Of a stretch of 64,000 bases of DNA, positions 48,796 through 59,130 are shown in pieces (position 1 is the stretch's first letter; the number at the start of each line of letters is the position of its first letter). The position numbers and the translations under genes are program-made. The DNA lies in NCBI GenBank assembly GCA_017311185.1, contig JAESUZ010000980.1, positions 2,046,001 to 2,110,000 of the forward strand, written 5' to 3'. The DNA is from Proteles cristata cristata (lineage: Eukaryota; Chordata; Mammalia; Carnivora; Hyaenidae). The notes under the pieces are model-generated. The model saw only the letters and a list, made by a program, of their open reading frames with translations. It did not search any database and was not told the DNA's origin.

Positions 48796-49690
48796 ATGAC
48801 GAAACGGAAGAACTCTCCTCTAATGAAATTCCAGGAAGAAATGACAGCTAAAGAGTTGCTCAAAACAGATATAAGCAACGTAAGTGACCAAGAATTTAGA
48901 ACAGTAGTCATAAAATTAATCGCTGGGCTTGAAAAAGGCATGGAAGACACCGGAGAAACTGTTGCTACAAAGATTATGGGCCTTAAAAATAGTTGTAATT
49001 AGTTAAAAAATGCTATAAAGGAGGTGCATAATAAAATGGAGGCGGCCACTGCACGGATTGAAGAGGCAGAGAGGAGAATAGGTGAATTAGAACACACAAT
49101 GATAGAAAAAGAGGAAGCTGAGAAAAAGAGAGATCAATTGAGCCAGGAGCAGGAAAGGAGAATTCGAGGACTGAGTGATGCGGTCAAACCGAACAAAATC
49201 CATATCATAGAAATTCTAGAAGAAGAAGAGGGAGAAATAGGAGCTGAAGGGGTCCTTGAACACATTATAACTGAGAACTTCTCCAATCTGGGGTAGGAAA
49301 TAGACACTGACATCCAAGAGGCACAGAGAACTCCCCTCAGACACAACTTGAATCGAACTTCTGCATGCCATATCCTCGTGTAACTGGCAAAATATAAGGA
49401 CAAAGAGAATGCTGAAAGCAGCTAGGGATAAAAGGACCCCAACATAAAACGGGACACCTATCAGAGTGGTTGCACACCTATCTACAGAAACTTGGCAGGC
49501 CAGAAAGGAATGGCAGGAAATCTTCAATGTGATGAACGGAAAAAATTTGCACCCAAGAATCCTGTATCCAGCAAGCCTGTCATTCGGAATAGAAGGAGAG
49601 ATCAAGGTTTTCCCAAATCAATAAAAATCGAAAGAATTCATCACCAGTAAGCCAGCCCTACAAAAAATCCTGAAGGGGACTCTATGAGGG
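48796..49690 (+). pseudogene. L1-B ORF1 relic
   Basis: 68 codons to an early stop (after GLKNSCN), then a coiled-coil and RNA-recognition-like segment (49024-49296, EEAERRIGELEHTMIEKEEA...), then a C-terminal domain broken by stops and shifts. The early stop is shared with L1-A. The corresponding 68-codon frames differ at three residues and the 90-codon frames at one. Confidence 0.9.
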
Positions 49691-49746
49691 ATATGTTGCA
49701 GGGAACACAGGTACCAGAGACACCACTACAAGCATGAATCCTGCAG

Positions 49747-52700
49747 AGAACACAATGACCCTAAACCCATATTTTTCAACAATAGCACTGAATGTAAACA
49801 GACTAAATGCTCCAATCAAAAGACATAGGGTATCAGAATAGATTAAAAAAAAAACCCACAATATCCATCAACTTGCTGTCTACAAGAGACTCCTGTTAGA
49901 CTTGAGGACACTTTCGACTGAAAGTAAGGGGTTGGAGAACTATCTATCATGCTACTGGAAGTCAAAAGAAAGCTGGAGTAGCCATACTTATCTCGGACAA
50001 ACTGGACTTTAAAGGAAAGGCAGTAATAAGGGATGAAGAAGGGCATCTGTAATAATTACAGGATCTACCCATCAGGAAGAGCTCACAATTATAAATGTCT
50101 ACGTACTCAATTTGTCTAAGCACAAATACATAAAACAATTGATCACAAACAGAAACGATCTTATGGATAAGAATGTACTAATAGCAGGAGACTTTAATAC
50201 TCCACTTACAGCAATGGATAGATCAACTAGACAGAAAATCGCTAAAGAAACAATGGACCTGAATGACACATTGGACCAGATGGATTTGACAGATATATTT
50301 AGAACTCCACATCCTGAGGCTATGAAATTCACTTTCTTCTCAAGTGCACACGACACATTCTCCAAGATAGATCCTATACTGGCTCATAAAGCAGCCCTCA
50401 ATAATATAAAAGAACTGAGATCACGCCATGCACACTTTCAGATCACAATGCTATGACACTTGAAATCCATCACAGGAAAAAGTCTGGAAAACCTCCAAAA
50501 ACATGGAGGTTAAAGAACACCCTACTAAAGAACGAAGGGGCCATAAATGGAAACAAATGAAAATGAAAATACAACAATCCAAACTCTTTGGGATGTGGCA
50601 AAGGGTGTCCTAGGAAGAAAGTACATTGCACTCCAGGTCTATATCAAGAAACTAGAAAAAGCACAAATACAAAATCTAAGAGCATACCTAAAGGACCTAG
50701 AAGCAGAGCAGCAAGAGCGCCCCAAACCCAGCAGAAGAAGAGAAATAATAAAGATCAGAGCAGAAATAAACAATATAGAACTCCCAAAAACAGTTGAACA
50801 GATCTATGGAACCAACAGTTGGTTTTTTGAGAACAAGTATACAAAATGGATAAACCTCCAGCCAGGCTTCTCAAGAAGAAAAGAGGGAGCACCCAAATAG
50901 ACAAAATCATCAATTAAAATGGAATTTTTGCAACCAATCCCTCTGAAATACAAGCAATTATCAAGGAATACTATGAAAAATTATATGCCAGCAAACTGGA
51001 CAACCTAGAAGAAATGGGCAAATTGCTAAACACACACACACTACCAAAATTCACATGGGAAGAGATAGAAAATCTGAACAGACCCATAACTAGTGAAGAA
51101 ATGGAATCAGTTATCAAAAATCTCCCAACAAGTAAGAACCCTGGACCTGATGGCTTCCCTGGGGAATTCTACCAGACATTTAAAACAGAATTAATCCCAA
51201 TTCTTCTCAAGCTATTCCAAAAAATAGAAATCCAAGGAAAATCCCAGACTCATTCTATGAAGCCAGCATCACTCTGATTCCCAAGCCAGACAGAGATCCA
51301 GCAAAAAAAGAGAACTATAGGCCAATATCCTTGATGAATACGGATGCAAAAATTCTCAACAAGATCCTTGCAAATCGAATCCAGCAGCATATAAAAAGAA
51401 TCGTCCACCAAGATCAAGTGGGATTCATTCCTGGGTTACAGGGCTGGTTCAATATTCATAAATCAATCAATGTGATACATAACATTAACAAAAGAAAAGA
51501 TAAAAACCATATAATCCTGTCAATAGATACAGAAAAAGCATTTGAGAAAATACAACATCCTTTCTTAGAAAGACCCTCGAGAAAATCGTGATATATGGAA
51601 CTTATTTAAACTTCATAAAAGCCATTTATAAGAAGTGCACAGCTAATATCATCCTCAGTGGGGGAAAACTGAGAGCTTTCCCCCTGAGATCAGGAACACG
51701 ACAAGGATGTCCACTCTCACCACTGTTGTTTAACATAGTGCTGGAAGTCCTACATCAGCAATCAGACAACAAAAGGAAATAAAAGGCATCAGAATTGGCA
51801 AAGAAGAAGTCAAACTTTCACTTTTTGCAGACGACATGATACTCTGCATAGAAAATCCAACGGATTCCACCAGAAACCTACCAAAACTGATCCATGAATT
51901 CAGCAAAGTCTCAGGGTACAAAATCAATGTACAGAAATTGGCTGCACTTTTATACACCAATAATGAAGCATCAGAAAGAGAAATCAAGAAACTGATCCCA
52001 TTCACAATTGCACAAAAAAAATCATAAAATATCTAGGAATAAATCCAACCAAAGATGTAAAAGATCTATATGATGAAAACTATAGAAAACTTATGAAGGA
52101 AATTGAAGAAGACACAAAGAAATGGAAAAACATTCCATGCTCATGGATTGGAAGAATAAATATTGTTATAATATCATTACTACACGAAGCAATCTACACC
52201 TTCAATGCAATCCCAATAAAAATTGCACCAGCATTCTTCTCAAAGCTAGAACAAACTATCCTCAAATTTGTATGGAACAACAAAAGACCCCAAATAGCCA
52301 AAAAGTAATATTGAAGAAGAAAAGCAAAGTGGAAGGCATCACAACCCCAGACTTTAGCCTCTACTACAAATCTGTAATCATCAAGACAGTATGATATTGG
52401 CACAAAAACAGACACACAGACCAATGTAATAGAATAGAGAACTCAGAATTGGACCCACAAATGTAGGCCAATTAATCGTTGACAAAGCAGGAAAGAGTAT
52501 CCAATGAAAAAAAGACAGCCTTTTTAACAGATGGTGCTGGGAGAACTAGACAGCAACATGCAAAAGAATGAAACTAGATCACTTTCTTACACGATACACA
52601 AAAATAAACTCAAAATGGATGAAGGACCTGAATGTGAGACAGGAAACTATCAAAACCCTAGAGAAGAAAGCTGGAAACAACCTCCTTGACCTCCACCGCA

Positions 52701-53800
52701 GTAATTTCTTACTTGAGACATCCACAAAGGCAAGAGAATCAAGAGCAAAAACGAACTATTGGGACCTCATCAAGAAATAAATCTTCTGCATGGCAAAGGA
52801 GCAGCTGACAGAATGGGAAAAGATAGTTGCAAATGACATATCAGACAAGGGCTAGTATCCCAAATCTATAAGGAACTCACCAAACTCCACACCCAAAAAA
52901 CAAATAATCCAGTGAAGAAATGGTTAAAAGACTTTAACAGACACTTCTCCAAAGAGGACATCTAGATGGCCAACAGACACATGAAACGATGCTCAGCATC
53001 CCTCCTCATCAGGGAACTACAAATCAAAACCGCACTGAGATACCATCTCACGCCAGGCAGAGTGGCTAAAATGAGCCAATCAGAGAACTCTAGATGCTGG
53101 CGAGGATGTGGAGAATCGGGCACCCTCCTACACTGTTGGCAAGAATGTAAATTGGTGCAGCTCTTCTGGAAAACAGTGTGGAGGTTCCTCAAAAAACTAA
53201 CAATGGAACAATAGAGAAAATTAACATCTCCCCTATGACCCAGCAATAGCACTGCTAGGAATTTACCCAAGGGATACAGGAGTGCTGATGCATAGGGGCA
53301 CATGTACCCCAATGTTCATAGCAGCACTCTCAACAATAGCCAAAACATGGAAAGAGCCTAAGTGTCCATCAACTGATGAGTGGATGAAGAAGATGTGGTA
53401 TATTTTTTTTTAATATTTTTTTTTTATTTATTTCTAGGAGAGAGAGAGACAGCGTGAGCAGGGGAAGGTCAGAGAGAGAGGGAGTCACAGACTGAAACAG
53501 GCTCCAGGCTCCGAGCTGGCAGTCAGCACAGAGCCCGACGCGGGGCTCGAACCCACGAACCGCGAGATCATGACCTGAGCGAAAGTCGGACGCTTAGCCA
53601 ACTAAGCCACCCAGGTGCCCCTAAGAAGATGTGGTATATTTATACAATGGAATACTACATGGCAATGAGAAGGAATGAAATCTGCCATTTGTAGCAACAT
53701 GGATGGAACTCAAGGGTGTTATGCTGAGCAAAATAAGTCAGGCAGAGAAGGACAGATACTATATATTTTCACTTATAAGTGGAACAGGAGAAACTTAACA
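49747..53800 (+). pseudogene. L1-B ORF2 relic
   Basis: Endonuclease remnants (AGDFNTPLTAMDRSTRQK, 50112-50456), linker (50547-50900), RT fragments ([16 protein letters not shown] in 51014-51277; a FADDM active-site remnant near 51825), and the cysteine-rich C-terminal part around 52966-53214 ([19 protein letters not shown]). At least several frameshifts and stops plus a SINE make it non-functional. Confidence 0.9.
53406..53622 (-). mobile_element. CAN-SINE (young) inside L1-B, minus
   Basis: ATTTATTTCTAGGAGAGAGAG junction, ggggctcgaacccacgaacc, end aggtgcccc. Target-site duplication AAGAAGATGTGGTATATTT on both sides. Confidence 0.97.
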
Positions 53801-54040
53801 GAGGACCATGGGGGAGGAGAAGGGGAGAAAATAGTTGGGGAGAGGGAGGGATGCAAAGCTTGAGAGACTCTTGAATGCTGAGAACAAACTAAGGCCTGAT
53901 GTGGGTGGGGGAGACTGGAAGGGGGGTGATGGGCATGGAGGAGGGCACTTGTTGGGATGAGCACTGGGTGTTACATGGAAACCAACTTGACAATAAACTG
54001 ACAAATAAAAGAAATAAATAAAATTTAAAAATAAAATAAA

Positions 54041-54065
54041 GGACACTTTTAGCCCAAGGGGAAAA
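54041..54065 (+). other. Extra segment and second A-tract behind the L1-B tail
   Basis: After the A-rich tail comes GGACACTTTTAGCCCAAGGGG, then a second run of A's, then the duplicated target sequence. This is the layout of a short 3' transduction, although a tail internal to the L1 cannot be excluded. Confidence 0.45.
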
Positions 54066-54081
54066 AAAAGAATGTGGTCTC
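54066..54081 (+). repeat. Right copy of the 16-bp target-site-like duplication
   Basis: AAAAGAATGTGGTCTC, identical to 26582-26597, and immediately behind a poly-A run as expected for the 3' side of a plus-strand L1 insertion. Confidence 0.75.
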
Positions 54082-54410
54082 TACAGTAGTTGGGTTTGCT
54101 GTATAAATGCCAAGAAGGTCAGGTTTGTTAGAATTGTTTGTTAATTTACTGATTTTTGCGTGGAAGATATGACTCTCACTTATGATTGTGGAATTATGTA
54201 TTTTTCCTTCTGGTTCTCAGAATTTTTGCTTCATACATATCATGAAGCTATATTATTGGGACATATGACTTTAGAATTCTAACATCTCCCCTCCACAGTA
54301 GGGGAGGGGATGCCTTCATCATACTGCAATGGTCTTCTTTCTTTCTAATAGTGCTTCTTGTCTGAAAGTCTATTTTGCCTGATGTTAGTATAGTGACGCC
54401 AGATATTTTT
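54066..54410 (-). repeat. Old L1, antisense: right half of the split element
   Basis: Continues the antisense endonuclease region exactly where 26,597 stops: 'gtataaatgccaagaaggtcaggtttgtt', 'gatttttgcgtgg', 'agaatttttgcttcatacatatcatgaagc', 'cttgtctgaaagtctattttgcctgatgttagtatag'. Confidence 0.8.
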
Positions 54411-54414
54411 TCTT

Positions 54415-54720
54415 TTCATCAATTTTATTGAGGAAGGCGCTACCACCATCATAACATAGAACAATTCAATTTTCCTAAGAACTATCCCTGTGGTGATTTT
54501 CAGTTAGCCCTCATCCCTTCAATGCCGACCCCCGGCAACAACTGGTATGTTTCTGTCACTATAGTTTTCCTTTTTCTGTTGTATCTGAGTGAAACAATAT
54601 GATAGGTAGTTTTAGTGTCTCCTTTTGTCTCATTAAGCATGATGCGTTTAAGGTTCACCCATACTGTTGCAGTTATCAGTAAGTCATTCCTTTACAAGTA
54701 ATATCCCATTGTATTAATAT
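54415..54720. repeat. Old L1 3'UTR-type fragment
   Basis: 'cccggcaacaactgg', 'tttctgtcactatagttttcc', 'catgatgcgtttaaggttcacccatactgttgcag', 'agtaatatcccattgtattaatatg' are typical of an old L1M-type 3' region. Confidence 0.7.
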
Positions 54721-54729
54721 GACTCCAAT

Positions 54730-57230
54730 TGTCAAACTGGTTCTGTGTCATTTTGACATGTCCTCATCATTCTTTGATCACTTCCTTGCTTTCTGGCACA
54801 ACATGTCCTAAGGCTCATCTTATACCCAGTTCTCGACTTTACCCTCAAACTTAACCTTAAGTTTTAACTTAATATTTTTGCCTTATTTTTTAAAACACAC
54901 AAATTCTATGCATTCAAGACTCAATATGTTGAGAGCCAAAGATGGCCGTGAAATCTCAGGAGAGGTTTCCTTGTTTTGTTTTCTTTTTTTTCTCCTCTAC
55001 TCAGAGCTTAGAATATGACATTTTCCCCTTCTATTTGCCTATCTGTGGAGACTTTTATTTAGTTTAAGCCTTATATTCCAAGTAGCCAGTAATGTACTGA
55101 GAGGTGTGTAGCAAATGACTGGAAAAAAAGAGGGAGATCCTGATTTATAGCCTATGCGAATTTCTGTGATGTAAAAACTCTTTGCCTTAGTTGATTTCAA
55201 GCCACCAATATGAAGTAAACTAGCTCGAAGAATTCCTGAAAATTTAACAATTGACCTTTGCAAGCAGGTACAAGCTTTGCTGTGCTTGGTTTTATGTGGC
55301 TAAGACTGAGCAATCTATTCCGTACCATCTCATGGTTTAGGTCACAGTCCTCTCCATATTGACTTGGCTGTGGGGAAGCTCTTGGTCACAAAGCTCTATA
55401 CATGCCCTTACAGTGTGTGGCAGGTTCACTGTTCATTTTCCTTCATGTTCTGCCTTGTTCTAAGGCTCAGATAAGACTTATCTCCTTCCATTCTCTTCCA
55501 CTGATTTAAAAGTGTGTCTGTGCCTGTAGGTGTGTGTACACGTGTGTGTATGTATGTTTGTATTCCCATGCCCCACTGCATTAGATGTTTTGTATCTGGA
55601 GGATTTCAGGATCTTTTGTCTGTCATATTACCAGAAATGGATACCTCTTAAGGCTTCCTTATAAGATGTTAATCCATCAAAATGCTAATCACATTTCTTG
55701 GGCAATAATTTCAATAGATTTTATCTACCAACTGGATGCATTGTAATATTTATGAAATATGCTTTGTTTAATGTACATTAGCAACTGCCATTTCAAATAA
55801 TGGGAAATCTTTGTAGTTAGCATCATACCCAGAATAAAAGGGCTTCAAAACACCAACCATTATTATTCATGAATGAATTTACAATGTGTGCTTATTTACC
55901 TAATAAGCTCTACATATTGTCTGAAAGAGTGTTTTTCAGACTTTTCCCTTGGAGCCCTGATAATTCCATCAGTTTGTTTAAGGGGCCCTGCAAGAGACAA
56001 AGGATTCCATAAGGGGTCCATTCTGGCTTTCAACCTGTATTACAATTACACTACTGGACTTCAGGATGAGGTTTTGTTTGAAGACCAGTTACATGGCTAT
56101 TAAAAGTTTGCAAATCCTTTTTCATCTCATTTGCCAACTCTAGAGTCTGAAAGATATAGCTCCTAACCGACACTAGGGCCATTCCTTAAGTGGGTCTGTG
56201 TTTATTCAGGCTTCATGTGCTCTCTTGTACAAACCCCATCCTACCAGAAAGTATTACGATGGGAAGAGCTGGTGAATATTGGAGCTCCTCAGGTGGTAAA
56301 AAATATCCCTGGGTCCTTAGAATGCTTGGAACTTTTGTATGGCCGTTGCAGACAATTTGCTGCCCTACAAGTCTTTTTAAACTCAGCTGAGAAGTGTTTT
56401 TGAACACCTCATTTTCCATGTTGACCTTCTTTGGAGTTTCTGTTAAACAGAGAAATCATCAAAGAGATGATGACATGAAAGGAAACCCTTCGCAGGAGAG
56501 CAAGGGAGAAAAGAGAAATCTACAAACAACCTGGCCTGCTCCTAGAAAGTGAAACTGACTAAACTCCTTTCAAAAGACAGATAGCTGCTACTTCCCTCTG
56601 TACTTTCCTTTCCTTTCCTTTCCTTTTTTTTTTTTTTTTTTTTTTTTGATGTTTTAAATGCAGCCAAGTGCACAATTTAAAAATGGGATTTGGAGGTAGT
56701 GAGTCAAACAAGAGCCTGTCCATTTTGTCTCCTTCAGGACATCGGGAGGACCCACTGCAGTCTTGTGTAATTGGGACGTGATTTAAAACCTCCCTCACTG
56801 CCTAACCTCTCTACACTGTCCCTTACTGCTCCCAACCAATCCAGGATTTAAAGTGCATTTTTTTTCCCTTACAAACATTTGGTACAATTAACATGCTGTG
56901 TATTCTAGAACTTAAGTCTCTTCAGTTATTCAGCCCACTTAGCTCAACAGAGCGAGGGAAATTATACAGCAGAGGCCAAACCCACTTGGGGAAAGAGAGC
57001 TAAATATACATGTATGTGAGTTTGTAATGACTAGCTTTGATGAATTTATGCTTGTTAAAAAGAAGGGGGGATGGAGAGCTACTGTCATCATCTGAAAAGT
57101 GGAAAGTGATTTTCTTCCCCTTGCAGTGCTGTTATTGGTCAGTGGCTAACCTCCCCAACACCTTTGGTAAGTGCCAAACCAAAGTCCTGGCAAGCATGAT
57201 AGCCTTGACTCTCCCCTTTCCTCTAGCACT
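54730..57230. other. Gene-free stretch
   Basis: No gene. Overlapping plus/minus frames at 56190-56419 and the frame at 55873 show no domain. A (CTTTC)n run at 56603-56624 merges into poly-T to 56647. Confidence 0.45.
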
Positions 57231-57278
57231 TGTGTCAGTCAGGACTCTCCAAAGAAATGGAACTCATAGGGGATGGAG

Positions 57279-57346
57279 ATATATAGACATATATACGTAT
57301 ATATAATATATTATATATGTATAATATACATAGGATATATATATAA
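57279..57346. repeat. AT-rich (TATA)n-type simple repeat
   Basis: Alternating ATAT/TATA words interrupted by GACAT and ACGTA. The preceding 'cagtcaggactctccaaagaaatggaactcatagg' is the usual leader of an old interspersed repeat that seeds such tracts. Confidence 0.85.
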
Positions 57347-57664
57347 GAAGCCCTTGATCGAGTATAACTCTGCCAGCATAAACCTTCTTGGTTCAAAAGA
57401 AAACTCAAAAAAGAGACAATTTTATTTCTAAAAGAAGTCACTCTTCATTAAAAAAGTAAAGACATTGAAAAATAGCATCCCGTGCAGATATGTCTACAAA
57501 TAACTTTCCCGGCTCCCTTCTAGAGGTTATTCTATTCTATTTTAAAAAGCACAGGAGAATTGGAATACAATCCATTTGACCTTAGAAACCCAGGTCTCAC
57601 ACTGGCTTTTGTCTTTCATACCTTGGATTTCCCACATTTCCTTTGTGGATCTCTAAGTCGAAGG

Positions 57665-57935
57665 AGGATTAAATGAATTAATTTGATGTAAAACCATTAG
57701 AAGTCCTTGTGGCACATCTGGCACATGGTAAGTGCCCAATATGAAGTGCTTCTCTGACATTACTTGTGTAAATTACTGCAATAGTCGTATAAGGCAAGTA
57801 TTAGTAAAAGCCCCACTTTATAGACAAGAAAACCAAGGCTCAGGAAGAGTAAGTGCATTCCCAAGAGCACACAGATAATAAATGGAAGAGGCAGTGATCA
57901 AATCCAGATAGCCTGACCCCAAAGCCCACACCCAT
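57665..57935. repeat. Two MIR pieces, opposite orientation
   Basis: 57665-57750 is sense MIR 3' sequence (ggattaaatgaattaatttgatgt ... ggcacatggtaagtgcccaat). 57775-57935 is antisense MIR (ccccactttatagacaagaaaaccaaggctcagg ... gagcacacagataataaatgg). Confidence 0.75.
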
Positions 57936-58249
57936 CAGCATTAGGCTTTACACTTGCCCTGGGCTCAGTAACCTTCGATGAACAAGACAGAGGGCACTTA
58001 ACTTAGCCTCCTCAGAGGCTCTGAGTAACCACTATATAATATACACTTTGATTAATGGAAATAGATGAAATTGCTACTTGACAAATGCAACTTGTTTGCT
58101 GGGTAGGCCCATTTAAGGCACAGCTCTATATATACCACACTTGTATGGTATCTTTATGTTTGTGTCTATAGTCCCTCTTTCAGTATAAAGGTCAGGAAAC
58201 TCAACCTGACTTCTAGTAAAAACAATAAGGTCATTCAGATTAACCCTTT

Positions 58250-58400
58250 CATACAACGGAATAGCCAACAGCAAGAAAATGAACAAACGCAGGCATTCAC
58301 AGCAGTATGGATGAATTGCTCAAACACAGATTGAGTAAAAGATAATACATACTGCCTGATTCTATTTATTGTGTTTAGAGATGCATGTTTAGATGGAAAA
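58250..58400. repeat. Old L1 3'UTR-type fragment
   Basis: 'gcattcacagcagtatggatgaattgctcaaac', 'tactgcctgattctatttattg' resemble an old L1/MLT-associated 3' block. Strongly diverged. Confidence 0.45.
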
Positions 58401-58811
58401 CAGTGAAGAAAAGCAAGAACTTGTGTACCAGAAAGTCACAGTTGTGAGTCTCTTCAGGGAAGAAGGAAGATGTCATGGCTTGGAAGGGGCCCCAGGGGGA
58501 CTTTTTCTGTATATCGATCTGGGTTGTGGTTGCACAGCTGTTGGCTTTATAATAGGTTATGAAGATGACATTAAAGTTTTCTCTATGTGTGTGATATGAA
58601 CAACAAAAATGTCTGGAAAGAAAAGTCAGGAAACTGTAATAGAGAGTAAGCAGTGAGAAGCTATACAATAGTGATGACATCACCACCATACAGTGACGAA
58701 TGATTTGAAAGTATAGAGTTACTCAGTTGTGGTTGGTATGAGGACCTCCTGCAGCATAAGCACCAGGGGAACTTGTAGAGATACAAAGTCTTTTGATTCC
58801 TCTCTCCTTAG

Positions 58812-58915
58812 AGTCTCATTCACTCATTCAGCATCATTTGCTGAACAGCCGTTATGTTCCAGGCTCTGTAGGTGCTGAGGGTACTGCAGGGGACAAACCT
58901 AACAAGTCCCCAATT
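58812..58915. repeat. L2/MIR-like fragment
   Basis: 'attcactcattcagcatcatttgctgaacagccgttatgttccaggctctgtaggtgctgagggtactgcagg' matches the widespread 'attcattcaacaaatatttattgagc...tgccaggcactgt' repeat end. Confidence 0.6.
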
Positions 58916-59130
58916 TTATTGTACATAGTAATTCTCTCTTATCAGAATAATTTCAAAGGTTAAATGAGATCATGGGTTTCATCACGGATGTGACATTTGG
59001 CACATAGAAATTTCAATCTCAAAATTACCAGTTGCTTGTTTAGCGTCTAATAGATATCAAATACCAAGTGCATAACTATAAATGAACACTACTTAATGAT
59101 ATGAAGGAATTTATAATAGTGTTATAGAAA

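Larger units (their letters stand above)
47192..54040 (+). mobile_element. L1-B: near full-length L1, plus, coding-dead
   Basis: Carnivore L1 start (gaggcaagatggtggagaag), ~1.6 kb 5'UTR, ORF1 relic from 48796, ORF2 relic from about 49750, G-rich 3'UTR (53897-53940) and an A-rich AATAAAATTT-type tail. The 5' flank (MIR-like, with a later SINE) does not match the 3' flank. The 3' flank instead matches the sequence left of L1-A, so B's two ends seem not to come from one simple insertion. It carries an internal minus-strand CAN-SINE (53406-53622). Confidence 0.93.
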
